A stretch of 28,040 nucleotides of DNA from Chara braunii. Taxonomy: Eukaryota; Streptophyta; Charophyceae; Charales; Characeae. Position numbers and translations under genes: made by a program. The stretch lies in NCBI GenBank assembly GCA_003427395.1, contig BFEA01000030.1, positions 3,028,636 through 3,056,675 on the forward strand. Direction: 5' to 3'. Under the pieces are notes generated by a model. The model saw only the letters and a list, made by a program, of their open reading frames with translations, was not told the origin of the DNA and did not search any database. This document shows, in pieces, positions 8,341-16,899 of this stretch (position 1 is its first letter; the number at the start of each line of letters is the position of its first letter).

Positions 8341-9400
8341 CTCAAGTACTTAGAGGAGTTTTATGATAGAGAAATACGCCCATCATACGGATACAACTGG
8401 CATATCGAAGAGGGCGACGAGGTCGAAGAGGGAAAAGGAAAACGTCCCACTGGTGACGCAAGTGGAGAGGGATTTGAACCCCCAAGTGGCGGTGAGCGAG
8501 GATAAGATAAGGAAGGGAGTGGTGGAGATGGAGAGACGCCACAAGCGCCTAGTTTCAGCTAACGAACAAGAGATACAAGAGAAGGGCAACTACATCGTCA
8601 ACACAAAGGAAGCGGCTGTCCTGTAGGAGAACATACGAATATCGATAGTTTGCAGCACGTGAAACTGTCCCTGATTGCAGAAAGACAAGTTGATGGATGT
8701 GAACGTGGACTAAGTGTCACCACAACACTCACAAATGCGACTATGACAGATATTGTATGGCGTCATACTAGTGGCACAAGTGTCTTCCCTATTGGCAACC
8801 CCGTGGCCACATGTGGGAGTCAATGGATATTATGTCATGCGGGTTGGAAAGTCTGGCGTGAATTAGGACATCAATGGAGGAAACCATGTTCGTGAGGGAG
8901 ATGGAACCGTAGGTCGAGCCTAACACTCCGCTGGATGAAGAGACACTCAGAGGTGACTTGGAGATTCCTACTGAATTTTGAAGTCCGATATCATCGGAGA
9001 GACACGAGGAGGGTCTCAGGATGCGCCTATTGTAAGCGTAACGGCGGCATCAATGGAGGAAACCATGTTTGTGGGGGAGTTGGAACTGCAGGTCGAGCCT
9101 AACACTCCATTGGATGAAGGGATATTCGGAGGTGACTTCGAGATTGCTACGGAATTTCGAAGTCCGATATTATCAGAGAAGGCATGAGGAGGGTTTTAGC
9201 ATGCGCCTATTATATGCGTAACTACGGGAAGAAACGACACTCTTGAGGGACTCACGGGGAAATAAGCAATCCAAGTACCCGACATCGAAGAGGATGAAGG
9301 ACATATTGTATTGACTACGCCAGAGCAACATACACCTGTGGAGGAAGGTCAAGAGAATATACTTCAAACTCCTGTACAACAGTTAAGTCCATCTGTTTAA
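8341..9400 (+). pseudogene. Acidic, low-complexity coding remnant of the same element
   Basis: In the frame entered at about 8353 the translation reads EEFYDREIRPSYGYNWHIEE then GDEVEEGKGKRPTGDASGEG before a stop at about 8501. Another frame (8363-8626) gives a charged peptide. From 8869 a 179-bp duplication encodes a repeated acidic segment (SMEETMFVGELELQVEPNTP). Acidic linkers between domains are common in plant transposon proteins. No enzymatic motif is visible. The stops and the change of frame make it a pseudogene. Confidence 0.45.
8869..9223 (+). repeat. Tandem duplication, 179-bp unit
   Basis: CATCAATGGAGGAAACCATG starts both units (8869 and 9048). The match runs through GGTCGAGCCTAACACTCC and AAGTCCGATAT(C/T)ATC to ATGCGCCTATT. 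The period is not a multiple of three, so the duplication shifts the reading frame. Copy 1 has extra stops (TAG at about 8911 and TGA near 8980) that copy 2 lacks. About 85-90% identical by eye. Confidence 0.85.
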
Positions 9401-10090
9401 GAAATAACTATCGAAGAATCCCTTGTCACATCAAGGCAGTTGGGAGGTGTGAAAGAAGACGGTTTTGAAGAGAAACTCTCAGTTAGTCGCCGAGGTGAGC
9501 ACTTAGCTCGCGCAGGGAACATATGTGTAATATTATGTGTATAACGTGAGTTGATTTGTTTTTTTTTTGCTGCACTTCGTTGGAACTATTCCATGTTTAT
9601 TTGCATTTATATAACGTGCGTTTGTAGTGCGTCCATATCGGTAACATAAAGTAGAAGATTGACTCATAATACTTTATTGCTATTAATGTCCATTCACATT
9701 CATGTTGTTTAAGCGAATTTTTATTAATATTAAAATCACACGTCACTCATATTACTTGTTACTATCGGTCATGATTGTGGTCTCTACATTGATGAACGTG
9801 CAGACCTACGTAAAGGACTGTGGAAAACACCTAGCATGCACTCGCAAAGGAAACGTTACAAAAATATTATACGTCGTGGTTTGCAAGCCTTGTCAACGCT
9901 GCCGTTGTTGCCCAAAAAAATTTGAAGATGCGTCGAACACGTGACGATCCCGTTTGTGAAGCCAATTGCTCTAAGGATGTTTAGAGTTGTGGAAATAGGG
10001 ACCAAACAAGGGAAAAAATTGCACCGTGTACTTTACACTTTGTCTATTGTGGAAAGCGACAGCGACAACGAAGTAGGCAAACAAGCACCG
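9400..10090. other. Spacer between acidic remnant and protease remnant
   Basis: An AT-rich stretch (9540-9700) flanked by codon-like sequence. A frame at 9702-9944 would encode a short Cys-rich tail (CKPCQRCRCCPKK), but there is no supporting context. Possibly an intron or a decayed linker of the element. Confidence 0.3.
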
Positions 10091-10092
10091 TC

Positions 10093-10326
10093 ATGAACTC
10101 GTGTCCACTTCTTGTATCGATTTTCATAAAGGTTTCACTCGTATGGAATTCTAAGACATACCGTTGTTGTGTACGTGTGTGTTTGTATGAAGTGTTTGAC
10201 CCATCGTTCAAGATTCCTCAAGCGACGGTACACCTCACTGATGTCGAGATGCAGTATGTTGAAAGGACTGTGAACACCAGTGAAGATAACGAAGAATACG
10301 ACATCGTTGTTTACAAGGGTGACTGA
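10093..10326 (+). pseudogene. Upstream segment of the Ulp1-like protein, out of frame with the protease
   Basis: The frame gives a peptide ending in an acidic stretch (TVNTSEDNEEYDIVVYKGD) with PSFKIPQATVHLTDVEMQYV before it. The protease frame that begins at 10359 is offset relative to it, so a frameshift lies between about 10320 and 10360. No domain recognised. Confidence 0.4.
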
Positions 10327-10358
10327 AAGGTGGAAAAAATATCGAAGATGGAGGATGG

Positions 10359-10937
10359 TTGAATGGTGAAGCCATGAATTTGTATCTGCTAGCCATCCAG
10401 ATCGACAACGACAATGCAAGACAAAGTTTGATGTTTAGAGAAGAGATTAGAGATGAGAGTCCCAATGACATTCTATCTGTGTATATTTTAGATTCCTTTT
10501 TCTTTGTCAAATTGGCATCCGCCATGTTCAAAGAAATTGCTTACTGTAAAGGAATGAAGTGGCTTCGGGGAAAAAATATTTTTGATTTCAACATTTTACT
10601 TATACCTGTTAACTTTGAAAATCATTGGGCTTTGTAATGTGTTAGAATAGACGGTTGCAATTATGAATTCCGCCTTGTAGACTTTGTTCACCGCACTGAC
10701 CGCCTTGCACCGCTTGAACTATTAGCGACATTCTTTAGAATGGAGTTCGACATCAAAAATCTTCATGAAAGATATCACGTGGACGACCTTACGACATTTT
10801 TCGAGACATCGCTTGATGGGATGCCCGTCCAACAGAATGGTTGTAATTGTTGTGTTTTTATGTTAGGTTTTACATCTTTGCTAGCAAAATATCGCTTTCC
10901 TTCATTGAATTCTCGCAAGATAACGTCTCGCATATGA
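10359..10937 (+). pseudogene. Ulp1/C48-like cysteine protease domain, interrupted by an in-frame stop
   Basis: One frame runs through two open stretches separated by a TAA at 10635-10637. Before it the translation reads FDFNILLIPVNFENHWAL, placing the catalytic His in the (N)HW motif. After it come CVRIDGCNYEFRLVDFVHR, with an Asp where C48 peptidases have 'D(S/T)', and VQQNGCNCCVFMLGF, matching the Gln and Cys box Q..(N)G.(D/N)C(G)VF. The residue after the catalytic Cys is Cys, where Gly is usual. Such domains occur in SUMO proteases and, captured, in many plant Mutator-like and CACTA-like elements. The surroundings favour a transposon copy. It is not functional as written. Confidence 0.75.
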
Positions 10938-11164
10938 GGTATAAAATCGCATTCGACATTTTGTCGATGGTCGAGCATGCATGAACATTCCAGATTCGCG
11001 GCTTATGATAACATTCAACACTTTGTTGATGGTTAATAATAGTTTTTATGATTGGTATGTGCGATTTGTTTTCCACAACTTCAAAATGTTATTGTATAAT
11101 GATGCATTTCTCAAACTTTTCAATGCTAAGCTTTCACCATTTCACCTGCGTAGCACGACGAACG

Positions 11165-11194
11165 TGTTCGCGCCCCTTCACGTCCGCGCGAACA
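11165..11194. repeat. CpG-rich hairpin (9-bp arms)
   Basis: TGTTCGCGC (11165-11173) pairs exactly with GCGCGAACA (11186-11194) around a 12-base loop. It is embedded in a CpG-rich block (11155-11220) with further GTTCG and CGAAC words, in strong contrast to the AT-rich flanks. Confidence 0.7.
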
Positions 11195-11361
11195 ACTCGC
11201 GAGCATGTTCAGACGAACACAATTTTTTTTCCGTGAAAAAAATAATAATAATAATTTTTGATTTTTAACTCATGATTGGCTACGAATTCGAACATGACTC
11301 CAAGGCAAAAGTTACTTGTATTATTATTTTACATAACGTATATTGTTTTCAATTTTTTTTT

Positions 11362-11395
<34 letters not shown>

Positions 11396-11396
11396 C

Positions 11397-11448
11397 TTCG
11401 CGTTCGGAGGGTTTTTGGCGCTTGTTCACGTTCGCCTCCGAACGCGAA
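11397..11448. repeat. Hairpin with perfect 14-bp arms
   Basis: TTCGCGTTCGGAGG (11397-11410) and CCTCCGAACGCGAA (11435-11448) are exact reverse complements with a 24-base loop that itself contains TTCACGTTCG. It sits next to a poly-T run (11366-11393) and shares GTTCGCG words with the hairpin at 11165. Confidence 0.8.
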
Positions 11449-11577
11449 CACGGTGCTACGTAGCATTTCGCCTTGTTTCATCGCTTTTTTGAAGTTTTTT
11501 CTTTTTTCCTCCTCTTTTATATGTGTCATTTTACACTTGAAAGAAAATGTGAACATGAAAATAATTTCACTTTTAGC

Positions 11578-11830
11578 AAAAACACCGCTTTTGTTATATA
11601 TCTCAACTTATGGGGGTATTTTGCAAATTATCCCTAAAAAGAAAGAAAAACACCGAAAAAAAGATGAAATGGGTGGTTTTTTTTTTGTTCCCCCATTTTT
11701 TTTTGTTGGGACAAAAACACCGCTTTTGTTATATATCTAAACTTATGGGGGTATTTTGCTAATTATCCCTAAAAAGAAAGAAAAACACAGAAAAAAAAGT
11801 GAAATGGGTGGGTTTTTCTTTTCTTTCCCT
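11578..11830. repeat. Tandem duplication, 135-bp unit
   Basis: AAAAACACCGCTTTTGTTAT starts at 11578 and again at 11713. Each unit continues with ATATCT(C/A)AACTTATGGGGG, AATTATCCCTAAAAAGAAAG and GAAATGGGTGG, then a T-rich tract. Differences are few and mostly in homopolymers, so the duplication is young or has been homogenised. The 154-codon frame across it is a by-product of the repeat. Confidence 0.9.
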
Positions 11831-11985
11831 TTTTTTTTTTTTTGGGGAAAATAACCCTTGCGATATCCTTCTATCCTGGCGGTGGTGAGATACCCGTGAG
11901 AATTGAGGGCTTCTCTGTCGGACTGCTCCATCTATTGGTGGGGAGCAGCACCTGTAGGAAACGGTGTCCAGTGTCCCCTTGATAC
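11830..11985 (-). mobile_element. SINE-like repeat, copy c, fused to module D
   Basis: A T run (11830-11843), then module D (11851-11921, matching 2011-2081), then the core CTCCATCTATTGGTGGGGAG, a CAGCACCTGTAGGAAA-like block and GTCCAGTGTCCCC. This copy has module D in the place where copies b and e have the GCTGGTAAGAGCAG block, so there are at least two 3'-end subtypes sharing one core. Confidence 0.72.
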
Positions 11986-12047
11986 ATCTTGTAACACAGA
12001 TATTGTTGTTTGTTGTTTCCTAGGGCTATGGTGATTATTGTCCCATT

Positions 12048-12105
12048 GTCCCATGGAGCTGCTAGTGCCACACGGGGCTCCGTTGTCCCATGGAGCTGCT
12101 AGTAC
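12048..12105. repeat. Short direct repeat, 37-bp period
   Basis: GTCCCATGGAGCTGCTAGT occurs at about 12049 and again at about 12086, each followed by (G/A)CCAC. A nearby GTCCCATT is a partial third copy. Confidence 0.8.
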
Positions 12106-12239
12106 CACCCTAAGCTTCCCTTCTTGGAGCACCACGTTACCTATTCGCCCAACCCTATTTCAACAGCCCCCTTGTTTGATTATTACTATACCCTCTCAAA
12201 ACCAATGCATAACACATTCGTGGTCGTTGTATCCTGCTT

Positions 12240-12470
12240 TTTAAAGTTTCGCTATATTTATTAAAAAAAAATCAAAACCATAAAAAAAAAAAAAAAAAAA
12301 AATCTTTTTTTTCCATAGAGATTGTTTTGCGGGCAAAAGAAAAACAAAAAACAAAATAAAAATATAGGGTTGTAGATCGTTTGGAGATCTACAACCCCAA
12401 AGTTTTTTATTGTTTTTTTTTTAAATTCATATGTATTTATTAAAAATCAAAAAAATAAAAACAAAAAAAA
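12240..12470. other. AT-rich stretch with hairpin
   Basis: Mostly A and T runs. A hairpin is formed by GGGTTGTAGATC (12367-12378) and GATCTACAACCC (12386-12397) with a 7-base loop. The arm shares GGGTTGTAG with the larger hairpin at 27905-27949, and both sit among AAAACAAAATA words, so they are likely related elements. Confidence 0.6.
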
Positions 12471-12472
12471 GA

Positions 12473-12545
12473 GACACACACACACACACACACGCACACA
12501 CGCACACACACTTACACGCACACACTTACACACACACACACACAA
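12473..12545. repeat. CA microsatellite
   Basis: An interrupted (CA)n tract with GCACACA and TTACACA variants. Confidence 0.95.
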
Positions 12546-12559
12546 AATCATTTTCTTAT

Positions 12560-13340
12560 GTATGTAATATGTAATATGTATGTTTTTCTTCTTTCTTGAT
12601 TTTTTTCTCTCTTTTTGTATGCCTTCATGAGCACCATCAAGCAGTGCTAAACAGTCCGTGGTTGGTAGTCTGGAGTGCCTACAACACTCTTAGGGGGGTG
12701 CTCCGTCTGTGATATCTGTGGTGCATGAGGTCTGTGGGTCGATGATTGACGTCCATTGGAGTACCTTCCTGACTCAGAAGGTGGTGGGAACCAACAGACT
12801 GCGAAGTTCACCCGTGATGTGAGTAGGTGATGTGCCGCTTTGCGCTGTGTTGGATGTGTAGACTGCCTCGTTTGCGCTCTGCCACTGCGTTGCTGCCCGT
12901 CCCACTGGCGTCGTATGTCATTCTCTCCAGGTTGTTGTGTTTACTATGTGGTTGGTGTAGCCCTGTGCTTCGTTGTGCTATCCGCATCCCGTTCCTTCCG
13001 TGTTCCTGCTTTTTGTGTCATGTGGTGTGGCTACTTGAGCTTCCCTGCGTGGTTGTTGTGCTACTCGTCCGCTCGCCGTGTCGTTCCTTTTAGTCGTTTT
13101 TTGCCGTTGTGCAGTTGAGTTGCTCCTGAAGCGTTGCCTCGTGCTTCGCTGTTCGCTGAGTTGCTTCCCGCTGCTATGTTCCGCTTGGGGACAGCCTTCC
13201 TTCAACATGTGTCAAGTAGGGAGCATGACCTGAACCATCTTTCTTTTTTTTTTTTTCTTTTTTTTTCACGACCCAAACCATCAATACGGGCATTCTGGAG
13301 TTTGTCGAGGGTTCAGCCTCCTGAAACAGTTTTACCTCTA
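12560..13340. other. Unassigned GC-moderate stretch
   Basis: Two overlapping plus-strand frames (12827-13093 and 12840-13118) would encode Cys/Leu/Val-rich peptides, and a minus frame overlaps. None has a domain that I know. The composition is T- and G-rich (GTTGTG, TGCGTT words), which generates such frames. A poly-T tract stands at about 13244-13266. Confidence 0.3.
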
Positions 13341-13351
13341 TAGCAAGCAAC

Positions 13352-13711
13352 ATGGAGCACGATAGATCCGATAACCCCCTTTCTTTAACTGTAGTTACTT
13401 TGGTTTTCTCTTGGGTACCCCTTTCATTTGTTCTTGCAGCTCCCAATTTACTATGCGGCTATACCTCTCGTACAAGTCTGGGCACGTTGATGGTGGTTGA
13501 GTGCCATCGGCCCACAAAACCGTGTGCCTTAATGGCAGACCCGCATGTTTTGAAAGGAGGTAGAGTAACGAGGGAGGTATACTCCTGTTTGTTGTACTTC
13601 AGATCTCTAGCTTATATTTTATCTGTTCTCTTAATGATGCTTATCCGTAAGCATTTACTAGTCGTACATAAGGGAGGGAAGGAAGGAAAGGGTAGGAGGA
13701 GTGTTCTATAG
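13352..13711 (+). other. Open reading frame of 119 codons, weak gene candidate
   Basis: It starts at an ATG and would encode a protein with a hydrophobic N-terminal stretch (SLTVVTLVFSWVPLSFVLAA), which looks like a signal peptide or membrane anchor, and a second hydrophobic segment (LLYFRSLAYILSVLLMMLI) near the C-terminus. It has no recognised domain. The last part runs into a polypurine tract. Because everything around it is repeat, I think chance or fossil origin is more likely than a functional gene. Confidence 0.2.
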
Positions 13712-13797
13712 GAGTGAGGTGCAGCGGAGGGGAAAGGGGAGGGGAGGGAGAAAGGGTAGGGGAGGAAGTGGAAGGGCAAGGGGCAGAATAGAGAAAG
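13671..13797. other. Polypurine tract with G-quadruplex-forming potential
   Basis: About 125 bases of nearly uninterrupted A/G on the plus strand. GGGG AAA GGGG A GGGG A GGG at 13729-13748 fits four short-loop G runs. It could form a G-quadruplex or a triplex, though the function is unknown. Confidence 0.7.
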
Positions 13798-13842
13798 ATA
13801 TGACGAACTTCACAGGGTTGGTTGTACATGCCGTTGGAGCAG

Positions 13843-13953
13843 ACTACTCTAGATGGCACCTGGCCCCGTTTTCCAGCTGGTGGCGCTTCCCACCAATAGA
13901 CTGAAGCATCCAGGATTCTCGGAAGAAAAAAAAAGAAAAAAAACTACTCTAGA
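13843..13953 (+). mobile_element. SINE-like repeat, copy d, with 11-bp target-site duplication
   Basis: ACTACTCTAGA occurs at 13843-13853 and 13943-13953. Between them is a short copy of the SINE-like core on the plus strand (TTTTCCAGCTGGTGGCGCTT then CCCACCAATAGACTGAAGC) ending in an A-rich tail (AAGAAAAAAAAAGAAAAAAA). The exact flanking duplication and the tail show integration by target-primed reverse transcription. This also fixes the direction of the family: the tail is on the strand reading CCACCAATAGA. The copy is 5'-truncated. Confidence 0.88.
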
Positions 13954-14127
13954 ATGACAGTCACTGTATGGGCTGCAAAAGATTAGAGTTGAGGAGCAGC
14001 GGTTGCCTATGGTAAGCGGCCACCCCTATAGGAGCTGTTCGGGTGTGGACTGTGGAAGTAGCGCATCGGATTCTTACAGTCGTAGTTGCTGCACCGAATG
14101 GCACGACAAAGGCAGATGTCACAGGCG

Positions 14128-14315
14128 AGGAACACAGGCACGCGGCATTGTCGATCCAACCCTTGTCTTTTTTTTTTTTTTTTTTTTTTTTTAACATGCC
14201 CCCGCTCGTGTTAGTGGTGCTGGTAAGAGCAGCCACCACTAGCACATGGGGAGGGGCTCCATCTATTGGTGGAGAGCATCACCTTGCTGGAAAGCGGGTC
14301 CAGCGTCCCATATAC
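14128..14315 (-). mobile_element. SINE-like repeat, copy e, first half of adapter-flanking duplication
   Basis: T run 14169-14192, then GTGTTAGTGGTGCTGGTAAG, AGCAGCCACCACTAGCACAT and CTCCATCTATTGGTGGAGAG, ending GGTCCAGCGTCCC. It repeats almost base for base at 14352-14538 (one C fewer in the second). The two copies have the same T-run length and are separated only by the adapter at 14316-14353, so one of them is probably an assembly duplicate. Confidence 0.8.
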
Positions 14316-14353
14316 CTGTCTCTTATACACATCTAGATGTGTATAAAAGCCAG
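14316..14353. other. Sequencing-library artefact: second Nextera junction adapter (imperfect)
   Basis: CTGTCTCTTATACACATCT followed by AGATGTGTATAA, then AAGCCAG where the adapter has GAGACAG: 36 of 38 bases match the mate-pair junction adapter. The two mismatches fall at the 3' edge, where the consensus blends into genomic sequence (GCGAGGAACAC). Translations again give SYTHLDVYK-type contaminant peptides on both strands. Confidence 0.95.
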
Positions 14354-14538
14354 GAACACAGGCACGCGGCATTGTCGATCCAACCCTTGTCTTTTTTTTT
14401 TTTTTTTTTTTTTTTAACATGCCCCCGCTCGTGTTAGTGGTGCTGGTAAGAGCAGCCACCACTAGCACATGGGGAGGGGCTCCATCTATTGGTGGAGAGC
14501 ATCACCTTGCTGGAAAGCGGGTCCAGCGTCCCATATAC
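14352..14538 (-). mobile_element. SINE-like repeat, copy f, second half of adapter-flanking duplication
   Basis: Near-identical repeat of 14128-14315, including the unique left flank GGAACACAGGCACGCGGCAT. Only this copy continues into the sequence toward the LINE (AGATTGAATATAGAG onward). In LINE orientation it would form the poly-A end downstream of the LINE at 14.95-20.6 kb, so this 'SINE' may instead be the LINE 3' tail or share it. Confidence 0.75.
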
Positions 14539-14951
14539 AGATTGAATATAGAGTACACCTGAAAAGAACTGCCACGGGGGAATCCTGCCAGCATTGATTG
14601 CCCTGGAATCCAGGGGATTGACTCAACAAGAGAAAAAAAGAGGAAAGGGGGAACCTCTTCACCCTGAACCTGGTGCCGAATACCCGCTGATACACACTAG
14701 CTCCGCCCTCCCCCTCCCCTTCCCTCGTAGTATCTCGTTAAGAGGGTGCGCTGGCTGCTAGCCTTGACCCTCCCAATCTGTAGACCTCTGAGTAGCGATG
14801 GATAAAGAAGTATTCCAAACTGGGGGGGTCCAGGGAAGGATTCCTTATATGATTAAGGAATGTGAGGAAGATTGCGGTGCATGATTTTATCATTTAGGAC
14901 AGGATCTCTGCCAGGAAAAGGGTGTGGGGAGGGAAAGGGTCTGGGAAATCA
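14539..14951. other. Probable LINE 3'-untranslated or flanking sequence
   Basis: No coding frame of note. CTGCCAGCATTGATTGCC (about 14586-14603) matches 1920-1934 beside SINE-like copy a. It lies between the last LINE-coding segment and the poly-T-bearing repeat, as a LINE 3' UTR would in minus orientation. Confidence 0.4.
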
Positions 14952-16868
14952 TTAGAAGGGCGGAGTGGGAATGAGGGTTCTATATTTGTCCAGTCTTTGA
15001 AGCTGAGGCGATAATCTCTTATCTCTTCCAATTCCCTGTATCCCTCTCCCCCATCCCCGCTTCATTCTACTTTTGCAATCCGGCCTTCTCTCTCCCCTCC
15101 CACCTAGTCTGTACAAAATGTTGTAATCCGTCACCTGATATCTCCTACTTGTTTGAAATGATCCAATTGTACTTTGGTGTTGAGCCATCTCTGTGCGAGT
15201 TCGAAATGTACCTGCTGCTGGATATGTCCTGTGATTTTTGGCACCTCTACTCTCACCTTTTCCATAACCAGCGTACATCTCTGCCACCATAGCGCCCATA
15301 TCACCGCCCTTCTTCCAAGTTTGTACATATTCTCTACAAACGTCGGGGCTATTTCTGCTTGTGGCCAATAGCCGGCCAATATGGTTTGCCAAAACCAGGG
15401 CTAGGGAATTGTGGGTTCCATCTTTCTCCATATGCAATCCCACCATCGCCATATGAATTGAGCGATCGGGCATTGCATGAAGATGTGTTCGATGGTTTCC
15501 ACCCTCTTATGGAAATGAAAAAGACTCTGACACCGTTGGCACCATGAAAGTTGCAGACCTTTCTGTTCTAGATTGGTACGGTCGGTCAGCCAGTCATTTG
15601 TTGGCAGACAACGGTGGGGAATTTGCCACTGTAGAGAAGCGATTTTCATGGGCTTTGCGTTTTGTCCTTTGAACCATTTGATTGGGGTCAGGAGAGAACA
15701 ATCCACATTTAGATGCATGACCCATCTGTCGTTGATTATGTCTCTCACCGTCTCTTGGGTCTGGGCATTTTGTAGGCTGATTTGACCGATAGCTGGCGTA
15801 GGCTGATGGAGCCTGCTTTGGGGCGTCCCCTCTGGTGGGGGGAGTTCCCAAGCCCATTCTGCTAGGTCCAGGGCCAAGTCCTTGATCGATGTGAAAAGCT
15901 GGAACACCACCCTCTGTCCTTTCTCTTCTAAGACTCTCACTCGATAGACGGATGCTTTCTCTTTCCATTCGAAGGGGGCTCTACTACCCTGGAGAGTGTC
16001 AGTTATAGTGATTGTGTAGTATTCAACCAGAACAGCCTGGGGTGACAACATATGCATCAGCCCTATCCTTTAAGGAAACTCCTTGCTGGCTACCCAGTCA
16101 CCCTCCTTTAAAGAGGGGCCTTGTCTGAGTCTCTGAGAGTTTGGTACCATGCCAGCGGGATGACTTCAATCAGGTCATCCAGATGTTTCTCTACGTGGTG
16201 GCAGTATCATAGGATTCCTTGCATCTGGTCTCCTGTTTTCCACTCTCTTCTATCATTATCCCAGAGGTCCCCAACTCTGAGCACTCCTCTCTTTACCCAA
16301 CTTTTCCAAGGCAAAGCTGAGTTGGTCATGATACCACTTAAGTTAGTCACCCAGCGGTTTCCAAACAGGGGTTGTCGGTAGACTTCCTCCCAGCGGTCGG
16401 GGTGAGTTCTGTCTGGAAGCGGGAGTCTGCGTTAGGTTTCTAATAAGGATGGCCAAAAGCTATCTTGACTTCGGTTACCTCCGTCTAGCCCTTCCCTTTC
16501 ACAGGGGAACTTGCGCGGGATTGCCCAGAATCGGTTCTCCAACCATGTCAGCGGGTGAGTGGATTGGGGGGGGCCAATCGGGCTAAATGTTCCAGAGCCA
16601 ATACACACCATGGACACTGAGGGGAGAAAATAAGCTTCTTAATCCATTTTAGTGGTAGTGTTTGCACTTGCGTGGCCGGGTCAATTACTCCTAGGCCACC
16701 CCCTGCTTTAGGTTGGATAATGAAATCCCACGCCATGCGACTGATTATGTTATTTTGCTCACCGTCTCCCTTCCATAGGAAAGCAACCGCCTTTCTCTTT
16801 AGGCTCTTTAAGGTTGTTTTTCTTAGTGGCCACAACATCGATTTATACCATAATGATGCGAAGATCAT
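14952..16868 (-). pseudogene. LINE ORF2 C-terminal part with zf-RVT-like motif
   Basis: 16868-16620 reads KRKAVAFLWKGDGEQNNIIS then MAWDFIIQPKAGGGLGVIDP, matching the post-RT 'FLW.......V.W......P...GGLG' block of plant LINEs. 15700-15401 reads WQIPHRCLPTNDWLTDRTNL, then CQRC, then ETIEHIFMQCPIAQFIWRWW, which is the CxxC...HxxxxC zf-RVT-like pattern. The last 500 bases (15473-14952) hold a charged C-terminal tail with TLVMEKVRVEVPKITGHIQQ. Several frameshifts and stops separate these parts. Confidence 0.88.
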
Positions 16869-16899
16869 GTTGTTAATACTAGTGCGCGGCCGAAAACGG

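Noticed and set aside
11276-11740. 154-codon plus-strand ORF
   Set aside because: Made of poly-T (Phe runs) and the 135-bp tandem duplication.
13352-13711. Secreted or membrane protein gene
   Set aside because: Hydrophobic stretches alone are weak evidence. There is no homologous domain and the 3' end runs into a polypurine tract. Listed only as a weak candidate.
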